From CALFVT01 sp039989855 (GTDB taxonomy: Bacteria > Pseudomonadota > Alphaproteobacteria > Caulobacterales > Maricaulaceae): a DNA stretch of 64,000 bases. Below, piece by piece: positions 46,054-55,235 of the stretch. The notes under the pieces were generated by a model. The model did not search any database. It saw nothing but the letters and a program-made list of their open reading frames with translations, and was not told the DNA's origin. The translations under genes and the position numbers were made by a program. Every line of letters starts with the position of its first letter. Position 1 is the stretch's first letter. The stretch spans positions 62,001 to 126,000 of the forward strand of contig JBDXGZ010000023.1 in assembly GCA_039989855.1 (NCBI GenBank), in the 5' to 3' direction.

Positions 46054-46599
46054 ATGCCTAAACATATTCTCTTCGCCCTGACGGCGGCCACACTCTTGTC
46101 GAGCTCAGCTTTAGCGCAAGACGCACCGATAGAGACGTCCTTGGAATTTGGCGGAACTTATACGGATTCTGTAACGGTGAACGACGACGGGGCCTCCTTG
46201 ACCCTTGATGATGTGAAAACGGTCGACTTTGGCATCAGTGCCGAGCGTGAGCTTATGCGGCGCGATAACCTTACTCTCAGCGGCGCGATCTCAGGACAGG
46301 CCCGTTTCGGCGATGGGAACTCCCCGCAACTCAACGGCCTAACGCAGACGGGCAGCACCGATTTTCGCCGATTAGGCGCCTATGCCGACATAATCGCACG
46401 CATGGAAGGTCAAGACGAGTCGGACTGGACACCCTTCCTTTCCGCAGGAGTCGGCGTGGCCCACGACCGTATCACGCTCGATGATCAAGTTTTCGAAGAA
46501 TTCTCCCCAAGAGGGCGCGTTCAGGCAGGCTTGGAAAAGAAAATCAATGACAAAGCGACATTCGGAATTGGCGTCGGCCAGACCTTTAAACTTGACTAG
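46054..46599 (+). CDS. Outer-membrane beta-barrel-like protein
   Basis: A clean signal peptide (MPKHILFALTAATLLSSSALAQ) precedes alternating beta strands: TSLEFGGTYTDSVTV, TVDFGISAERELM, LTLSGAISGQARFG, LGAYADIIARM, TPFLSAGVGVAHDRI and FGIGVGQTFKLD, the last ending in an aromatic-x-hydrophobic pattern like an outer-membrane barrel strand but terminating in Asp rather than Phe. At 181 residues it resembles an 8-stranded OmpA/opacity-type barrel. AAAGGAG precedes the ATG. Upstream region has a divergent promoter shared with DUF2975. Confidence 0.72.
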   Translation: MPKHILFALTAATLLSSSALAQDAPIETSLEFGGTYTDSVTVNDDGASLTLDDVKTVDFGISAERELMRRDNLTLSGAISGQARFGDGNSPQLNGLTQTGSTDFRRLGAYADIIARMEGQDESDWTPFLSAGVGVAHDRITLDDQVFEEFSPRGRVQAGLEKKINDKATFGIGVGQTFKLD

Positions 46600-46747
46600 A
46601 CGGGCCTTGCAGTCTGTTGGAACTGATCGGCTTAAGCTCCTTCAATCAAGGTGCTCGTTGATTGCCCCAAATCCCAGAAAGTGGGTATTGAAAATTTCGC
46701 AAAATCTTAGCATTTGTTTTGTTCGTGATTGATTGTAATATGAGGCA

Positions 46748-47755
46748 ATGAAATTTGACCTCAAATGGCAGCGACACTTACACTTCGCACTCAACCCTAA
46801 ATCGGTGATGATTGATGGGGGCAGTCTTTACATGACGGAACGTGTTAAGAAGCTATCTAAAATCGATGCTGTTTCCGGCGAGACTGTTTGGTCACATAAA
46901 ATAACAGATGGTTACGGTTTTCTCACCACTGTAAATGGCAAATTGTTTTATATGTCTAGCGGTGACGGATTGTGCAGCTTTGCGAAAGACACTGGAGAAT
47001 TGGTTTCGCAACAAAAGTTCCGTTTCCCTTATCTTGGCTATGTTAAAGTATGTGGAAACATAATTCTAACGGGTGGATGGCGAGGCTATACCGATCTTTG
47101 CGCATATGACCTGAAAACGAATAATCTCATATGGTCGCATAATATGAAAACGAGCGAATTACAGAAGTTTTCTTACCCATCTTTCCTTGATGAACTCCGT
47201 ATTGTCACAGTCAATCATTCTACAAACCTTATTAGACTCATCGACGCGCAATCTGGAAAAATACTCAATGAAAGCCCTTTACCAGAAGGTATCTACCATG
47301 TTGATGCAGGTCATTCATATAGAGTTGTCGAGAATGAAATCACTTTCCTTACTGAAAGGGGAAAATTGTTCAAATTCAATACGAAAGACCTTTCACAGGC
47401 TGTGGAAGAAATTCCACTAAAATCTGTACAGCCGAATACACCCTGTTACTTTAACGATGAAATAATCCTTCGCGACACCAAGGGGTCTTATTGCCTATGG
47501 AATAGAGCTGAAAAAAGAATAGTTTGGCAAACTCCAATCGAGCATAATGGTTGGACAGATGTAATCGCTACAAAACTTAACAATGAACACTACATTATAG
47601 CAGGAGCTCAAGGAGCAGTAAAACTAGTTTCAAGGTCTGGCGAAGTAAGTCGTATGAATTCCGAGAAACGAATTACCACTCCCTTGTATCTTTCGGATGG
47701 ATGCCTTTATTTTGGCACTAAGAGTGAGATCAAGTGTTTTGAATACAAAACCTAA
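46748..47755 (+). CDS. PQQ-like beta-propeller protein of unknown function
   Basis: This 335-residue cytoplasmic-looking protein (no signal) has repeated propeller blades: KLSKIDAVSGETVWSHKITD, LCSFAKDTGELVSQQKF, LCAYDLKTNNLIWSHNM, LIRLIDAQSGKILNE, and CLWNRAEKRIVWQTPIEHNG, the quinoprotein-like W-repeat pattern. No PQQ-ligand set or catalytic motif is evident, so it is more likely a binding scaffold. Codon use is AT-rich relative to surroundings, in line with acquisition. It has no obvious partner gene; it lies between the outer-membrane gene and dksA in the flanked block. Confidence 0.75.
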   Translation: MKFDLKWQRHLHFALNPKSVMIDGGSLYMTERVKKLSKIDAVSGETVWSHKITDGYGFLTTVNGKLFYMSSGDGLCSFAKDTGELVSQQKFRFPYLGYVKVCGNIILTGGWRGYTDLCAYDLKTNNLIWSHNMKTSELQKFSYPSFLDELRIVTVNHSTNLIRLIDAQSGKILNESPLPEGIYHVDAGHSYRVVENEITFLTERGKLFKFNTKDLSQAVEEIPLKSVQPNTPCYFNDEIILRDTKGSYCLWNRAEKRIVWQTPIEHNGWTDVIATKLNNEHYIIAGAQGAVKLVSRSGEVSRMNSEKRITTPLYLSDGCLYFGTKSEIKCFEYKT

Positions 47756-47830
47756 CTCCCACTATGTCCCAAATCAGATTAAACCCAGCGTCCTAAACAC
47801 TACCAATCAAAGAAGCCCCTAAAACGCCTA

Positions 47831-48259
47831 CTAAGCGCGAGTTCTCTCGCCGCGCTCGTGCATGACTTGGGCTTCGATAGACAGAGTCGCGATAGGGCGC
47901 GCGCTCAGGCGTCCGACACGAATCGGGTCACCTGTTTCTTCGCAATATCCGTAAGTTCCCTTTTCGATACGCAGTAACGCCTTATCGACTTTCGAGAGAA
48001 GCTTGCGAAGACGGTCTTTCGTTCGAAGTTCTAGCTGACGGTCAGCATTGGCGGCCGCTGTATCGGCGGGATCAGGATGAGATACGCTTTCGCCTTGAAG
48101 GAAGTTAATCGTCTCTTTGGTTTGGTTGACAATGTCTTCACGCCAATCGAGGAGCTTCTTTTTGAAAAACGCCGTCATGACAGGATTCATGAAATCTTCT
48201 TTATCCGTCGGTTCATAGTCCGCAGGCACAGCAATATCAGCTTTAGATTTACCGCTCAT
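47831..48259 (-). CDS. dksA: RNA polymerase-binding transcription factor DksA
   Basis: DksA enters the RNA polymerase secondary channel and works with ppGpp. The 142-residue alphaproteobacterial form has YEPTDKEDFMNPVMTAFFKKKL, coiled coil with DPADTAAANADRQLELRTKDR (the DxxDxA tip), then YGYCEETGDPIRVGRL and ARPIATLSIEAQVMHERGE. Only one of the zinc Cys pairs remains (single Cys in YGYC), as in other alpha DksA proteins. It is divergent from moxR. A diverged copy of its 3' end lies 2.7 kb downstream. Confidence 0.96.
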   Translation of the reverse strand: MSGKSKADIAVPADYEPTDKEDFMNPVMTAFFKKKLLDWREDIVNQTKETINFLQGESVSHPDPADTAAANADRQLELRTKDRLRKLLSKVDKALLRIEKGTYGYCEETGDPIRVGRLSARPIATLSIEAQVMHERGERTRA

Positions 48260-48484
48260 AACTCATCCTATAACATATCGCGGCATGCGTGACCGCAGTA
48301 TAACACTATCAAATCAGCATTGTTTGCTGAGTATTTTTGAGTGCTATTTACCTAAAACATGTAAAAATTCAATACTTAACTACTGAATTACACAAAAGTA
48401 TGATCGGCCATCATATATGAGAGCTTGTTTAGAGCCGTACATTTGTTTATCGCAATTTAGTTTTTGAATGAAATGAGATTGAAC

Positions 48485-49327
48485 ATGAAATTTTCGGGTA
48501 CGGATTCCTATGTCGCCACAAAAGACCTTATGGTTGCAGTCAATGCGGCTATCTTGCTCGAACGCCCTCTCCTTATCAAAGGCGAACCTGGGACGGGCAA
48601 GACTGTTTTAGCCCATGAAATCGCCAAAGGGCTTGGGACGCCGCTACTCGAATGGAATATAAAATCCACGACCAAAGCTCAACAAGGCCTCTATGAATAC
48701 GACGCCGTCGCGCGCCTGCGTGACAGTCAACTTGGCGAAGACCGCGTCCATGATATTTCCAACTATATCCGCAAGGGTAAGCTTTGGGAGGCCTTTAGCG
48801 CCGAGAAACGACCGATTCTCTTAATTGATGAGATCGACAAGGCTGATATCGAATTCCCAAATGATTTACTGCATGAGCTCGATAAAATGCAATTTCATGT
48901 TTACGAAACGGGTGAGACAGTCGTCGCCAAACAACGTCCTATTATTATCATCACGTCAAATAATGAAAAAGACTTGCCTGACGCGTTCCTGCGCCGCTGT
49001 TTTTTCCACTATATCCAATTCCCTGACGCGGAAACCATGACAGACATTGTCGACGTTCACTTCCCTGATTTAAAGCCACGCCTACTCACAGCCGCCCTGA
49101 AACGCTTTTACGCCGTCCGCGAAACACCGGGTCTTAAGAAAAAACCGTCAACGTCAGAATTGCTCGATTGGTTAAAGCTGCTTTTGGTTGAGGATATTGA
49201 CCCTGAAACGCTTAAAGAAGCTGACCCGAAAAAGCTCATCCCGCCCCTGCATGGTGCGCTTTTGAAAAACGAGCAAGATGTTCATCTGTTTGAACGGCTC
49301 GCTTTCCTCTCGCGTCGAAATATGTAA
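48485..49327 (+). CDS. MoxR-family AAA+ ATPase
   Basis: This MoxR/CbbQ-like ATPase has MKFSGTDSYVATKDLMVAVNAA, Walker A GEPGTGKTVL, Walker B ILLIDEIDKAD, sensor TSNNEKDLPDAFLRRCFF and a helical lid (STSELLDWLKLLL). I choose ATG 48485, the usual N-terminus of the group; ATG 48464 adds seven residues with no ribosome site. MoxR genes normally sit next to a VWA-domain gene (CoxE-like), but here the next gene is on the opposite strand and unrelated, so the partner lies elsewhere or is absent. Confidence 0.93.
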   Translation: MKFSGTDSYVATKDLMVAVNAAILLERPLLIKGEPGTGKTVLAHEIAKGLGTPLLEWNIKSTTKAQQGLYEYDAVARLRDSQLGEDRVHDISNYIRKGKLWEAFSAEKRPILLIDEIDKADIEFPNDLLHELDKMQFHVYETGETVVAKQRPIIIITSNNEKDLPDAFLRRCFFHYIQFPDAETMTDIVDVHFPDLKPRLLTAALKRFYAVRETPGLKKKPSTSELLDWLKLLLVEDIDPETLKEADPKKLIPPLHGALLKNEQDVHLFERLAFLSRRNM

Positions 49328-49328
49328 G

Positions 49329-50606
49329 CTAACCATCTTCCCAAATGTTTGGGACTTCCTTCAACGCATCAGCGTAATAACGCTGAAAGCCCGGCAATTT
49401 GACCTTGTTGAGGAAAGCCGAATAAGCAAGATAGCTAACGAGGAACCGCAAATCTTTCACCCACGGCGGAAGGTATTTAGGCCGATGTATCAGCCCTTCC
49501 TTGCGAAGATAAGCGAGCGCAGGGATATCCTCAACATCAAGCTTACCGACAAAGAGTAAACGGATTAAATCCGCCCTCTCAAGGCTCACTACTGTTCGCA
49601 AGAAATTATGTACCCGCATCAGTCCTTTCAAATAAACAATATCCTTCGTGAACGGCGCGCCGCCTGTCACGACCCCGCCTCTAAACACGCGGAACGTGTT
49701 GTTATAGGCTTCGCTAGGATTATCGTTCCGCGACATATAAAATTCAAAAACTTGTTTAAAATCAGCCCCTTGAGCAGACATGCTAATGGCGTGAATACGG
49801 TCGGACAATCGTCTGAACCGGTGCGGGTCCATAGCCCCGCTAATGATTTCAGCAAAAACGGCTAAGCCTTCTTGGATCTCTGTGGTGCCGGCATGAGCGC
49901 GGCCTAATATAGGGAAAGCATCTTGCCGCTGCCCGTTCTTAGCCGTACCCGCGTGGATATAGGCTTCATGCTGCAAGAGTTGATCAAGGTCACGATCTGT
50001 GAACGTCGCGTCTTCCCTCAAGCGAATACGTTTCGAACCTGCAATGGCTTTTGCCGACAAGCTATCCACGACCAAAACCTTCGGAATTTCATCACCGAAG
50101 TAGCGCTTTAACGGGGGGGTCAAATTCTTCGCAAATTCGGTTGCCGTAAAAGTCTTATCCGCGCCGCCAAGGTTAAGTGCTCCTAGTGACATACCTGCGA
50201 AAATACGCTCCATATGCTCAGCGAGGTCAATAACCGTTGTCCGACCGTCCAGTGTGACTTCATCTGGCGCACCATAAAGCGCCCGTGAATATGTGAAAAA
50301 ATCCGCCGTCCCTCTATGGTCAAGCAAGTTGGCCGTCGTCGTCAGTTTTCCATGGACACGGCGAAGCCAGTCGTGAACGGGATGGCTCGCCCTATCGATT
50401 TTAATAGATCCGAGGACCTCCCGCGCCTGACTCGTGTCTACTGGATTGTAATTTGGCGTTGGTAAGCGCCCATCCGCCAAGAACCTTGTCTTAACCGCAG
50501 CATCCCAACTCACCGCACGTAATATGGGCAATTTAGCGGCAGCTCGCTCTAACAACTGAGCCGACTTAATCGCTCCATTTATAGAACTTTCGGGCAATTT
50601 ATCCAT
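49329..50606 (-). CDS. DUF1704 metallopeptidase-like protein (MATCAP/QEGLA family)
   Basis: This 425-residue protein carries the DUF1704 signature: QHEAYIH (HExxxH, H213/E214/H218) and TTEIQEGLAVFAEI (E246), giving a His-His-Glu zinc site. The group is annotated as flavohemoglobin expression-modulating QEGLA proteins in bacteria and is the same family as animal MATCAP tubulin tyrosine carboxypeptidases. So a metallocarboxypeptidase role is inferred; bacterial substrates are unknown. No signal peptide. It converges on moxR, ending 2 bp after it. Confidence 0.85.
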   Translation of the reverse strand: MDKLPESSINGAIKSAQLLERAAAKLPILRAVSWDAAVKTRFLADGRLPTPNYNPVDTSQAREVLGSIKIDRASHPVHDWLRRVHGKLTTTANLLDHRGTADFFTYSRALYGAPDEVTLDGRTTVIDLAEHMERIFAGMSLGALNLGGADKTFTATEFAKNLTPPLKRYFGDEIPKVLVVDSLSAKAIAGSKRIRLREDATFTDRDLDQLLQHEAYIHAGTAKNGQRQDAFPILGRAHAGTTEIQEGLAVFAEIISGAMDPHRFRRLSDRIHAISMSAQGADFKQVFEFYMSRNDNPSEAYNNTFRVFRGGVVTGGAPFTKDIVYLKGLMRVHNFLRTVVSLERADLIRLLFVGKLDVEDIPALAYLRKEGLIHRPKYLPPWVKDLRFLVSYLAYSAFLNKVKLPGFQRYYADALKEVPNIWEDG

Positions 50607-50765
50607 CTAAAGGCTCATTCTGCTAAATTTTCGAATAGTTAAGCCCTATTTCACGTTTAGCCAACTGAAATCATTGTGAGTTTCTGTCCAATCTTTCATT
50701 GGCGTTAAGCGCAGACTAGGCTAAGAGATTATCTGAATCATTATCTCGGGAACTGGGAAACACCT

Positions 50766-53700
50766 ATGTCATCCAAATATTTGCTAAAAAGCGTTGCAGG
50801 GACTGTGCTTTTGATGGGCCTAGCCAATCTAAGTACGGCACAAACAAGTGTACAGGGTGAAACAGAAGCTCCCCTGACAACATCAGACTCTGGTGACATA
50901 ACCATTGAAGCTCCAGATACGACCAATGACATCGCGGCAGGCGTAGTTACAGGAACTAACGGAAACCTTGTAACCCTCGATTCAAACAATAATATCACGA
51001 ACAATGGTACCATCAGCACAGAGGATAGTGATGATGTTGTTGGCGTCCTAATTACGGGCGGCGTAACAGGTAACTACACACAGACAGGCACGATCACTCA
51101 TGTCGAAGATTTCATACCTGAGGACACAGATGACAGCACTACCATCGATGGACCTTTCGCCATCGGAAATAACCGTACAGGCATATTGATCTCTGGAGCT
51201 AGTCCCTTTACCGGAAATGTTGACATTCAAAGTGGTCAAATCGCAATTGAAGGTAATAATTCATCCGCCATACGCCTTGCAAGTGATACAACAATTTCAG
51301 GTAACATCATAAATAACGGCGGATTGGCCCTCGTTGGCAACAACACCATTGGTTTAGATATCGAAGGCGACGTTCTTGGCCAGCTCGCCAACAGTGGGAC
51401 TATTACGACCCAAGGAGAAGGCTCGCAGGGCATTAGAGTTCAAGGCGACATAACAGGTAGTTTTTCAAACTCAGGATCAGTTGGTAACTCGGGGCTTCGC
51501 GCTGTCGGCCGCCCCACGCTCATCGCCAGAGGCCTTCTTGATGAAGAAGACACATTACAAGCCGGATCCGCCATCGAAATTAACGGTAATGTCACTCAAG
51601 GTGTTTTGTTTGGCACAAGCACCTTAACAACCACAGACGAAGACGGTGTTGAAACAACAACCATAGCCTCTACAAGCTCCGTGGTGCAATCAGGAGCCGC
51701 CGCGGCGGTTCTTATAGACGGACAAGGGACCCCTATCTCCCTCGGTCTCGTCACTCAAATCACAGATCCTGACGATCCAAATTTTGATCCAGATCTACAA
51801 TTTGGCTTTGTACAACTAGGCTCGATTACGGCTCAAGGTGTCATAGACGACTCTCCAGCGACAGCTATCGAACTAGCAAATGTTGAAATTGAAAATGGAT
51901 TGTTTAACCGTGGGGCCATATCAGTATCGACATTTAGAAGTGGTGATGACGGAACAGATGACGCCGCAGGTTTTGATGGTCATGCTCGAGGAATAGTCCT
52001 TCGCGAAGGCGTCACAATTGAAGACTTTGTGAACGAAGGCGCAATTCTGGTTACTGCGCTCGAAGCCACAGATGAAGTTTTTCAAGATCGTGACGCAATT
52101 ATACCCGCAAGACTTATCCAGGCAACAGCCATAGATATTTCAGCAGACTCAGTTTTAGAAAGCATTCTCAATGACGGTATTATCACCGCATCGGCGACCG
52201 CAAGAGACGGGGTAGCAACGACGATTGTTGATCGGTCTGGCACTCTTACGAATATTGTAAACCGAGGACAAATTAATGCTAACAGTGTAAATTCTGATCC
52301 TTCCGAAGATGAAATCAGTGAGATAACGACTGTCGCATTAGATTTATCGGCCAATACGTCTGGCGTCACTATTCTCCAAGGATTAGACCCCACTCCAGTG
52401 ACTCTACTTGTGCCAACTATTAACGGCGATATTTTACTCGGGAGTGGTGACGACACAGTTACATCAAGCTTTGGTGCACTGAATGGCGATATTGCATTTG
52501 GCGCAGGTGCTGATGTCCTTAATTTAAATTCCACGAACTTTGAAGGCCGCTTATCAGATAGCGACGGCGTCTTAGCAGTCACGGTTGAAAATGGAAGTCT
52601 ATTACGCCAAACAGAGACTCAAACGATCGATGTTACCAATGCTACATTTGACGGAACCTCATCCTTTGAAACCGTTATCGATGGTGTAAGTGGTGATGCT
52701 GGAACATTAGTTGCAACAAATAACGTCACACTTGAGGACGGTGCTCAAGTTGGATTAGCGTTAACAAACGTCCTTCAGTTAGATAACCAAACCTTCGATA
52801 TAATAAGTGCTGACAACCTTGATATTCAAGGGGCTGTTGACCAACTCGATTCATCTGTTTCACCCTTCCTATATGACGTAACTTACGGACTCGCTGAAGG
52901 TGATCCTAACACGCTGGTTGTGACTCTCGATTTACGTTCAACTGAAGACCTTGGCTTGGATACACGACAAGCTGCAAGTTTCACATCTGCATTCGAAGCA
53001 TTGGCGAGTAATGCGGCTCTTGGACAAGCTTTCACCGCGATTACGGAAGAAGCTGAGTTTAATCAGGCCTTCAATCAAATTTTGCCTGAAGTCTCTGCCT
53101 CCCCTTTATATTTTATTCAAGCAAATGTTGACGGCGCCGTTGGTGCCGTTGGAACTCATCTTGAAAATGCACGTCGATCTCAAGATCGTTCGGGTGGAGC
53201 TTGGTTGCAGCAATTCACATATTTTGCTGACCGAGAACTTGATGGTTTATCCGAACAATTCCGTGGATTTGGCTTTGGTTTTGCGGGCGGTCTTGATACC
53301 TCTTGGGGGCCCTTCCACACCGTGGGGGCAAACCTAGCGTTTGCATCGACCCAAGTCGAAGATGTTTTGGGCGTCGACGATCCTCTTAATATCGTAACCT
53401 ATCAAGTCGGCACATATGCAGGCGCAGAACATAGTAATTTCAGCCTCGACTTATATGCGGGTGCGGGTGTGTCTGACATTGAAAACAATCGTTTTGTCAG
53501 ATTCGGAGACTTTACGGGTTCATCACGTGGGGAATGGAACGCAACACATATTAACGGTTCTGCCCGTCTCGGTTATAACGCTGACATTGGAGACCGTTTT
53601 TGGGTTCGGCCTTCTGTTTCACTTGATTATCTTCGTCTTGATGAAGAATCATTCCGAGAAACGGGTGATGTCGGTCTTGCTTTAGGTGTGGAATCTCGTG

Positions 53701-54047
53701 TTTCTGACCGTGCAGGTGCAACAGCATTGTTAAATGTCGGAACGACCTTTAATGGAAACAGAACATGGTTGAAACCCTCCTTACGGGCGGGATATAGAAC
53801 CGATTTCATCTCTGACCCCGTATTAACGCAATTTCAATTTATTGACCTTGTCGATAGTTCAGGAAATTTATTTGATGGACAAATTGCAGAGACATTAAGC
53901 GGCGAAGTCTCTGATAGCGGTTTTATCTTAGGATTTTCTGTTGCAGCTGGCTCAAAATGGTCATCCTTCTCGTTTGACTTCGATAGCGATATTCGCGACG
54001 GCTTCATTCGCCATACAGGACGCGTTGTTGTTCGCCTCCTATTCTAA
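50766..54047 (+). CDS. Autotransporter-like outer-membrane protein with repetitive passenger
   Basis: This 1093-residue protein has a signal peptide (about 1-26, ending STAQ), a long beta-helix-like passenger with short repeats of the NNGTI/NSGTI/NEGAI type, an RTX-like stretch (INGDILLGSGDDTVTSSFG, NGDIAFGAGADVLNL, about 555-585), and a C-terminal barrel (from about 810) that begins GAWLQQFTYFADRELDGL and ends in the beta-signal VVVRLLF (terminal Phe). The passenger is probably surface-displayed; no protease or adhesin motif was recognised. The gene is monocistronic and overlaps the convergent aminotransferase stop by 4 bp. Confidence 0.9.
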   Translation: MSSKYLLKSVAGTVLLMGLANLSTAQTSVQGETEAPLTTSDSGDITIEAPDTTNDIAAGVVTGTNGNLVTLDSNNNITNNGTISTEDSDDVVGVLITGGVTGNYTQTGTITHVEDFIPEDTDDSTTIDGPFAIGNNRTGILISGASPFTGNVDIQSGQIAIEGNNSSAIRLASDTTISGNIINNGGLALVGNNTIGLDIEGDVLGQLANSGTITTQGEGSQGIRVQGDITGSFSNSGSVGNSGLRAVGRPTLIARGLLDEEDTLQAGSAIEINGNVTQGVLFGTSTLTTTDEDGVETTTIASTSSVVQSGAAAAVLIDGQGTPISLGLVTQITDPDDPNFDPDLQFGFVQLGSITAQGVIDDSPATAIELANVEIENGLFNRGAISVSTFRSGDDGTDDAAGFDGHARGIVLREGVTIEDFVNEGAILVTALEATDEVFQDRDAIIPARLIQATAIDISADSVLESILNDGIITASATARDGVATTIVDRSGTLTNIVNRGQINANSVNSDPSEDEISEITTVALDLSANTSGVTILQGLDPTPVTLLVPTINGDILLGSGDDTVTSSFGALNGDIAFGAGADVLNLNSTNFEGRLSDSDGVLAVTVENGSLLRQTETQTIDVTNATFDGTSSFETVIDGVSGDAGTLVATNNVTLEDGAQVGLALTNVLQLDNQTFDIISADNLDIQGAVDQLDSSVSPFLYDVTYGLAEGDPNTLVVTLDLRSTEDLGLDTRQAASFTSAFEALASNAALGQAFTAITEEAEFNQAFNQILPEVSASPLYFIQANVDGAVGAVGTHLENARRSQDRSGGAWLQQFTYFADRELDGLSEQFRGFGFGFAGGLDTSWGPFHTVGANLAFASTQVEDVLGVDDPLNIVTYQVGTYAGAEHSNFSLDLYAGAGVSDIENNRFVRFGDFTGSSRGEWNATHINGSARLGYNADIGDRFWVRPSVSLDYLRLDEESFRETGDVGLALGVESRVSDRAGATALLNVGTTFNGNRTWLKPSLRAGYRTDFISDPVLTQFQFIDLVDSSGNLFDGQIAETLSGEVSDSGFILGFSVAAGSKWSSFSFDFDSDIRDGFIRHTGRVVVRLLF

Positions 54048-55174
54048 GCGCAATTAGAATTTATCCAATCTTCGATACGGCCTAAGGCCGTCTCAACCTG
54101 CTGACTATCTTGAGGGTAGCTGAGTCGCATATATTTATGCCCGTCGACAGGATCGAAATCCAATCCAGGCGTTGTTGCGACACCTGTATCGATGAGAAGT
54201 TTCTTGCAAAACTCAAGACTATTATCACTAAATTGGCTGATATCCGTATAGATATAAAAAGCCCCGTCTGGCGGCGCTATTTTAGCAAACCCAAGCTTTG
54301 GTAAAGCCTTCAACATAAGGTCACGGTTGCGCTTATAAACGTCTAAAAACCCATCAAAATAATCCGTTTCCTTCATCGCGGCTAAAGCCGCTGTCTGACT
54401 GAGAGACGGCGCGGTGAGGAAATAATTTGTTTGCCGTGCGTTCACAGCTTCGATCATATCACGGGGCGCAACAAGCCACCCAATACGCCACCCTGGCAGG
54501 CAGAAATATTTAGAAAAACTATTTATAACAAAAGCTTGCGGCGACAAGCTCGTAATAGATAGCGTCTCGCTCCCAAAACTTAAACGGTGATAAATTTCAT
54601 CAGAAATCAGACGAATATTGTTCGCGTCGCAAAAATTAGCAATCGCACGCATCTCGTCTGGTGGAATAATTGTTCCCGTTGGATTTGCAGGGCTCGCAAT
54701 AATCACCCCGTCAGGTAGAGGGTTTAGTTCAGCAATCTTAGCGGCTGTAATTTGGAAACGACTCTCCGCGCCGCAGTCCAGCTCTAGGGCCTCCATCCCA
54801 AGTCCCCTCACCGTATTACGGTACGCCACATAACCGGGACGGGCCATAGCAATTCGTGCGCCCGTTTTAAAACCTGCTGATAAAGCCAAGACCAAAGCAG
54901 GAGACGCCCCACAAGTCAGAAATATTTGCTCTGGCTTTATTGTGGCCCCGTAGCGCGCAGCGTAATCATCCACAAGCGCTTGACGTAAGGCGTTGCTCTC
55001 CCAATAGCCCGGCACAGGCCCTTCAAGCGCAGTCTGAACGGCCGCTTTCACAGATGCAGGCAAAGCCGCGGTGGGCTGCCCATATTCCATATGAATGATA
55101 TTTCGCCCTTGATTTTCTAAAGAGATGGCTAGGCGACCAATTTCCATGGCTTTAAAGGATTCTATTAACGTCAT
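54044..55174 (-). CDS. Class I/II pyridoxal-phosphate aminotransferase
   Basis: This 376-residue PLP aminotransferase has MEYGQPTAALP near the start, FLTCGASPALVLALSAGF, IIASPANPTGTIIP, the ISDEIYHRL Tyr/Asp pair, and FSKYFCLPGWRIGWLVAP with the PLP lysine in SFSKYF. The C-terminus YMRLSYPQDSQQ closes the fold. It resembles aspartate-type or broad-specificity enzymes; the amino acid is not clear. Convergent with the autotransporter-like gene, divergent from parE. Confidence 0.93.
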   Translation of the reverse strand: MTLIESFKAMEIGRLAISLENQGRNIIHMEYGQPTAALPASVKAAVQTALEGPVPGYWESNALRQALVDDYAARYGATIKPEQIFLTCGASPALVLALSAGFKTGARIAMARPGYVAYRNTVRGLGMEALELDCGAESRFQITAAKIAELNPLPDGVIIASPANPTGTIIPPDEMRAIANFCDANNIRLISDEIYHRLSFGSETLSITSLSPQAFVINSFSKYFCLPGWRIGWLVAPRDMIEAVNARQTNYFLTAPSLSQTAALAAMKETDYFDGFLDVYKRNRDLMLKALPKLGFAKIAPPDGAFYIYTDISQFSDNSLEFCKKLLIDTGVATTPGLDFDPVDGHKYMRLSYPQDSQQVETALGRIEDWINSNCA

Positions 55175-55235
55175 ATTCTATCTCTAGATTACTCTTGCTC
55201 TTGACCCAATAGCCAAATCAGCTTCATTTATAATT

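Larger units (their letters stand above)
45121..47830. other. Accessory block flanked by dksA 3' ends
   Basis: The 2.7 kb between the dksA 3' fragment and intact dksA holds four accessory genes (HTH, DUF2975, outer-membrane protein, beta-propeller). TAAAACGCCCACT at 45121-45133 and TAAAACGCCTACT at 47820-47832 mark its two edges. The arrangement is what is expected when an element inserts at, and restores, a gene's 3' end. No integrase is present, so it may be a remnant or a cassette moved in trans. Confidence 0.55.

Noticed and set aside
46643..46664. CAATCAA...TTGATTG inverted repeat after the outer-membrane gene
   Set aside because: Seven-base arms with no T run; too weak to call a terminator.
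45121..47830. Toxin-antitoxin or phage-defence island between the dksA copies
   Set aside because: None of the four genes carries a nuclease, toxin or known defence domain; only the flanking repeats are mobile-element-like.
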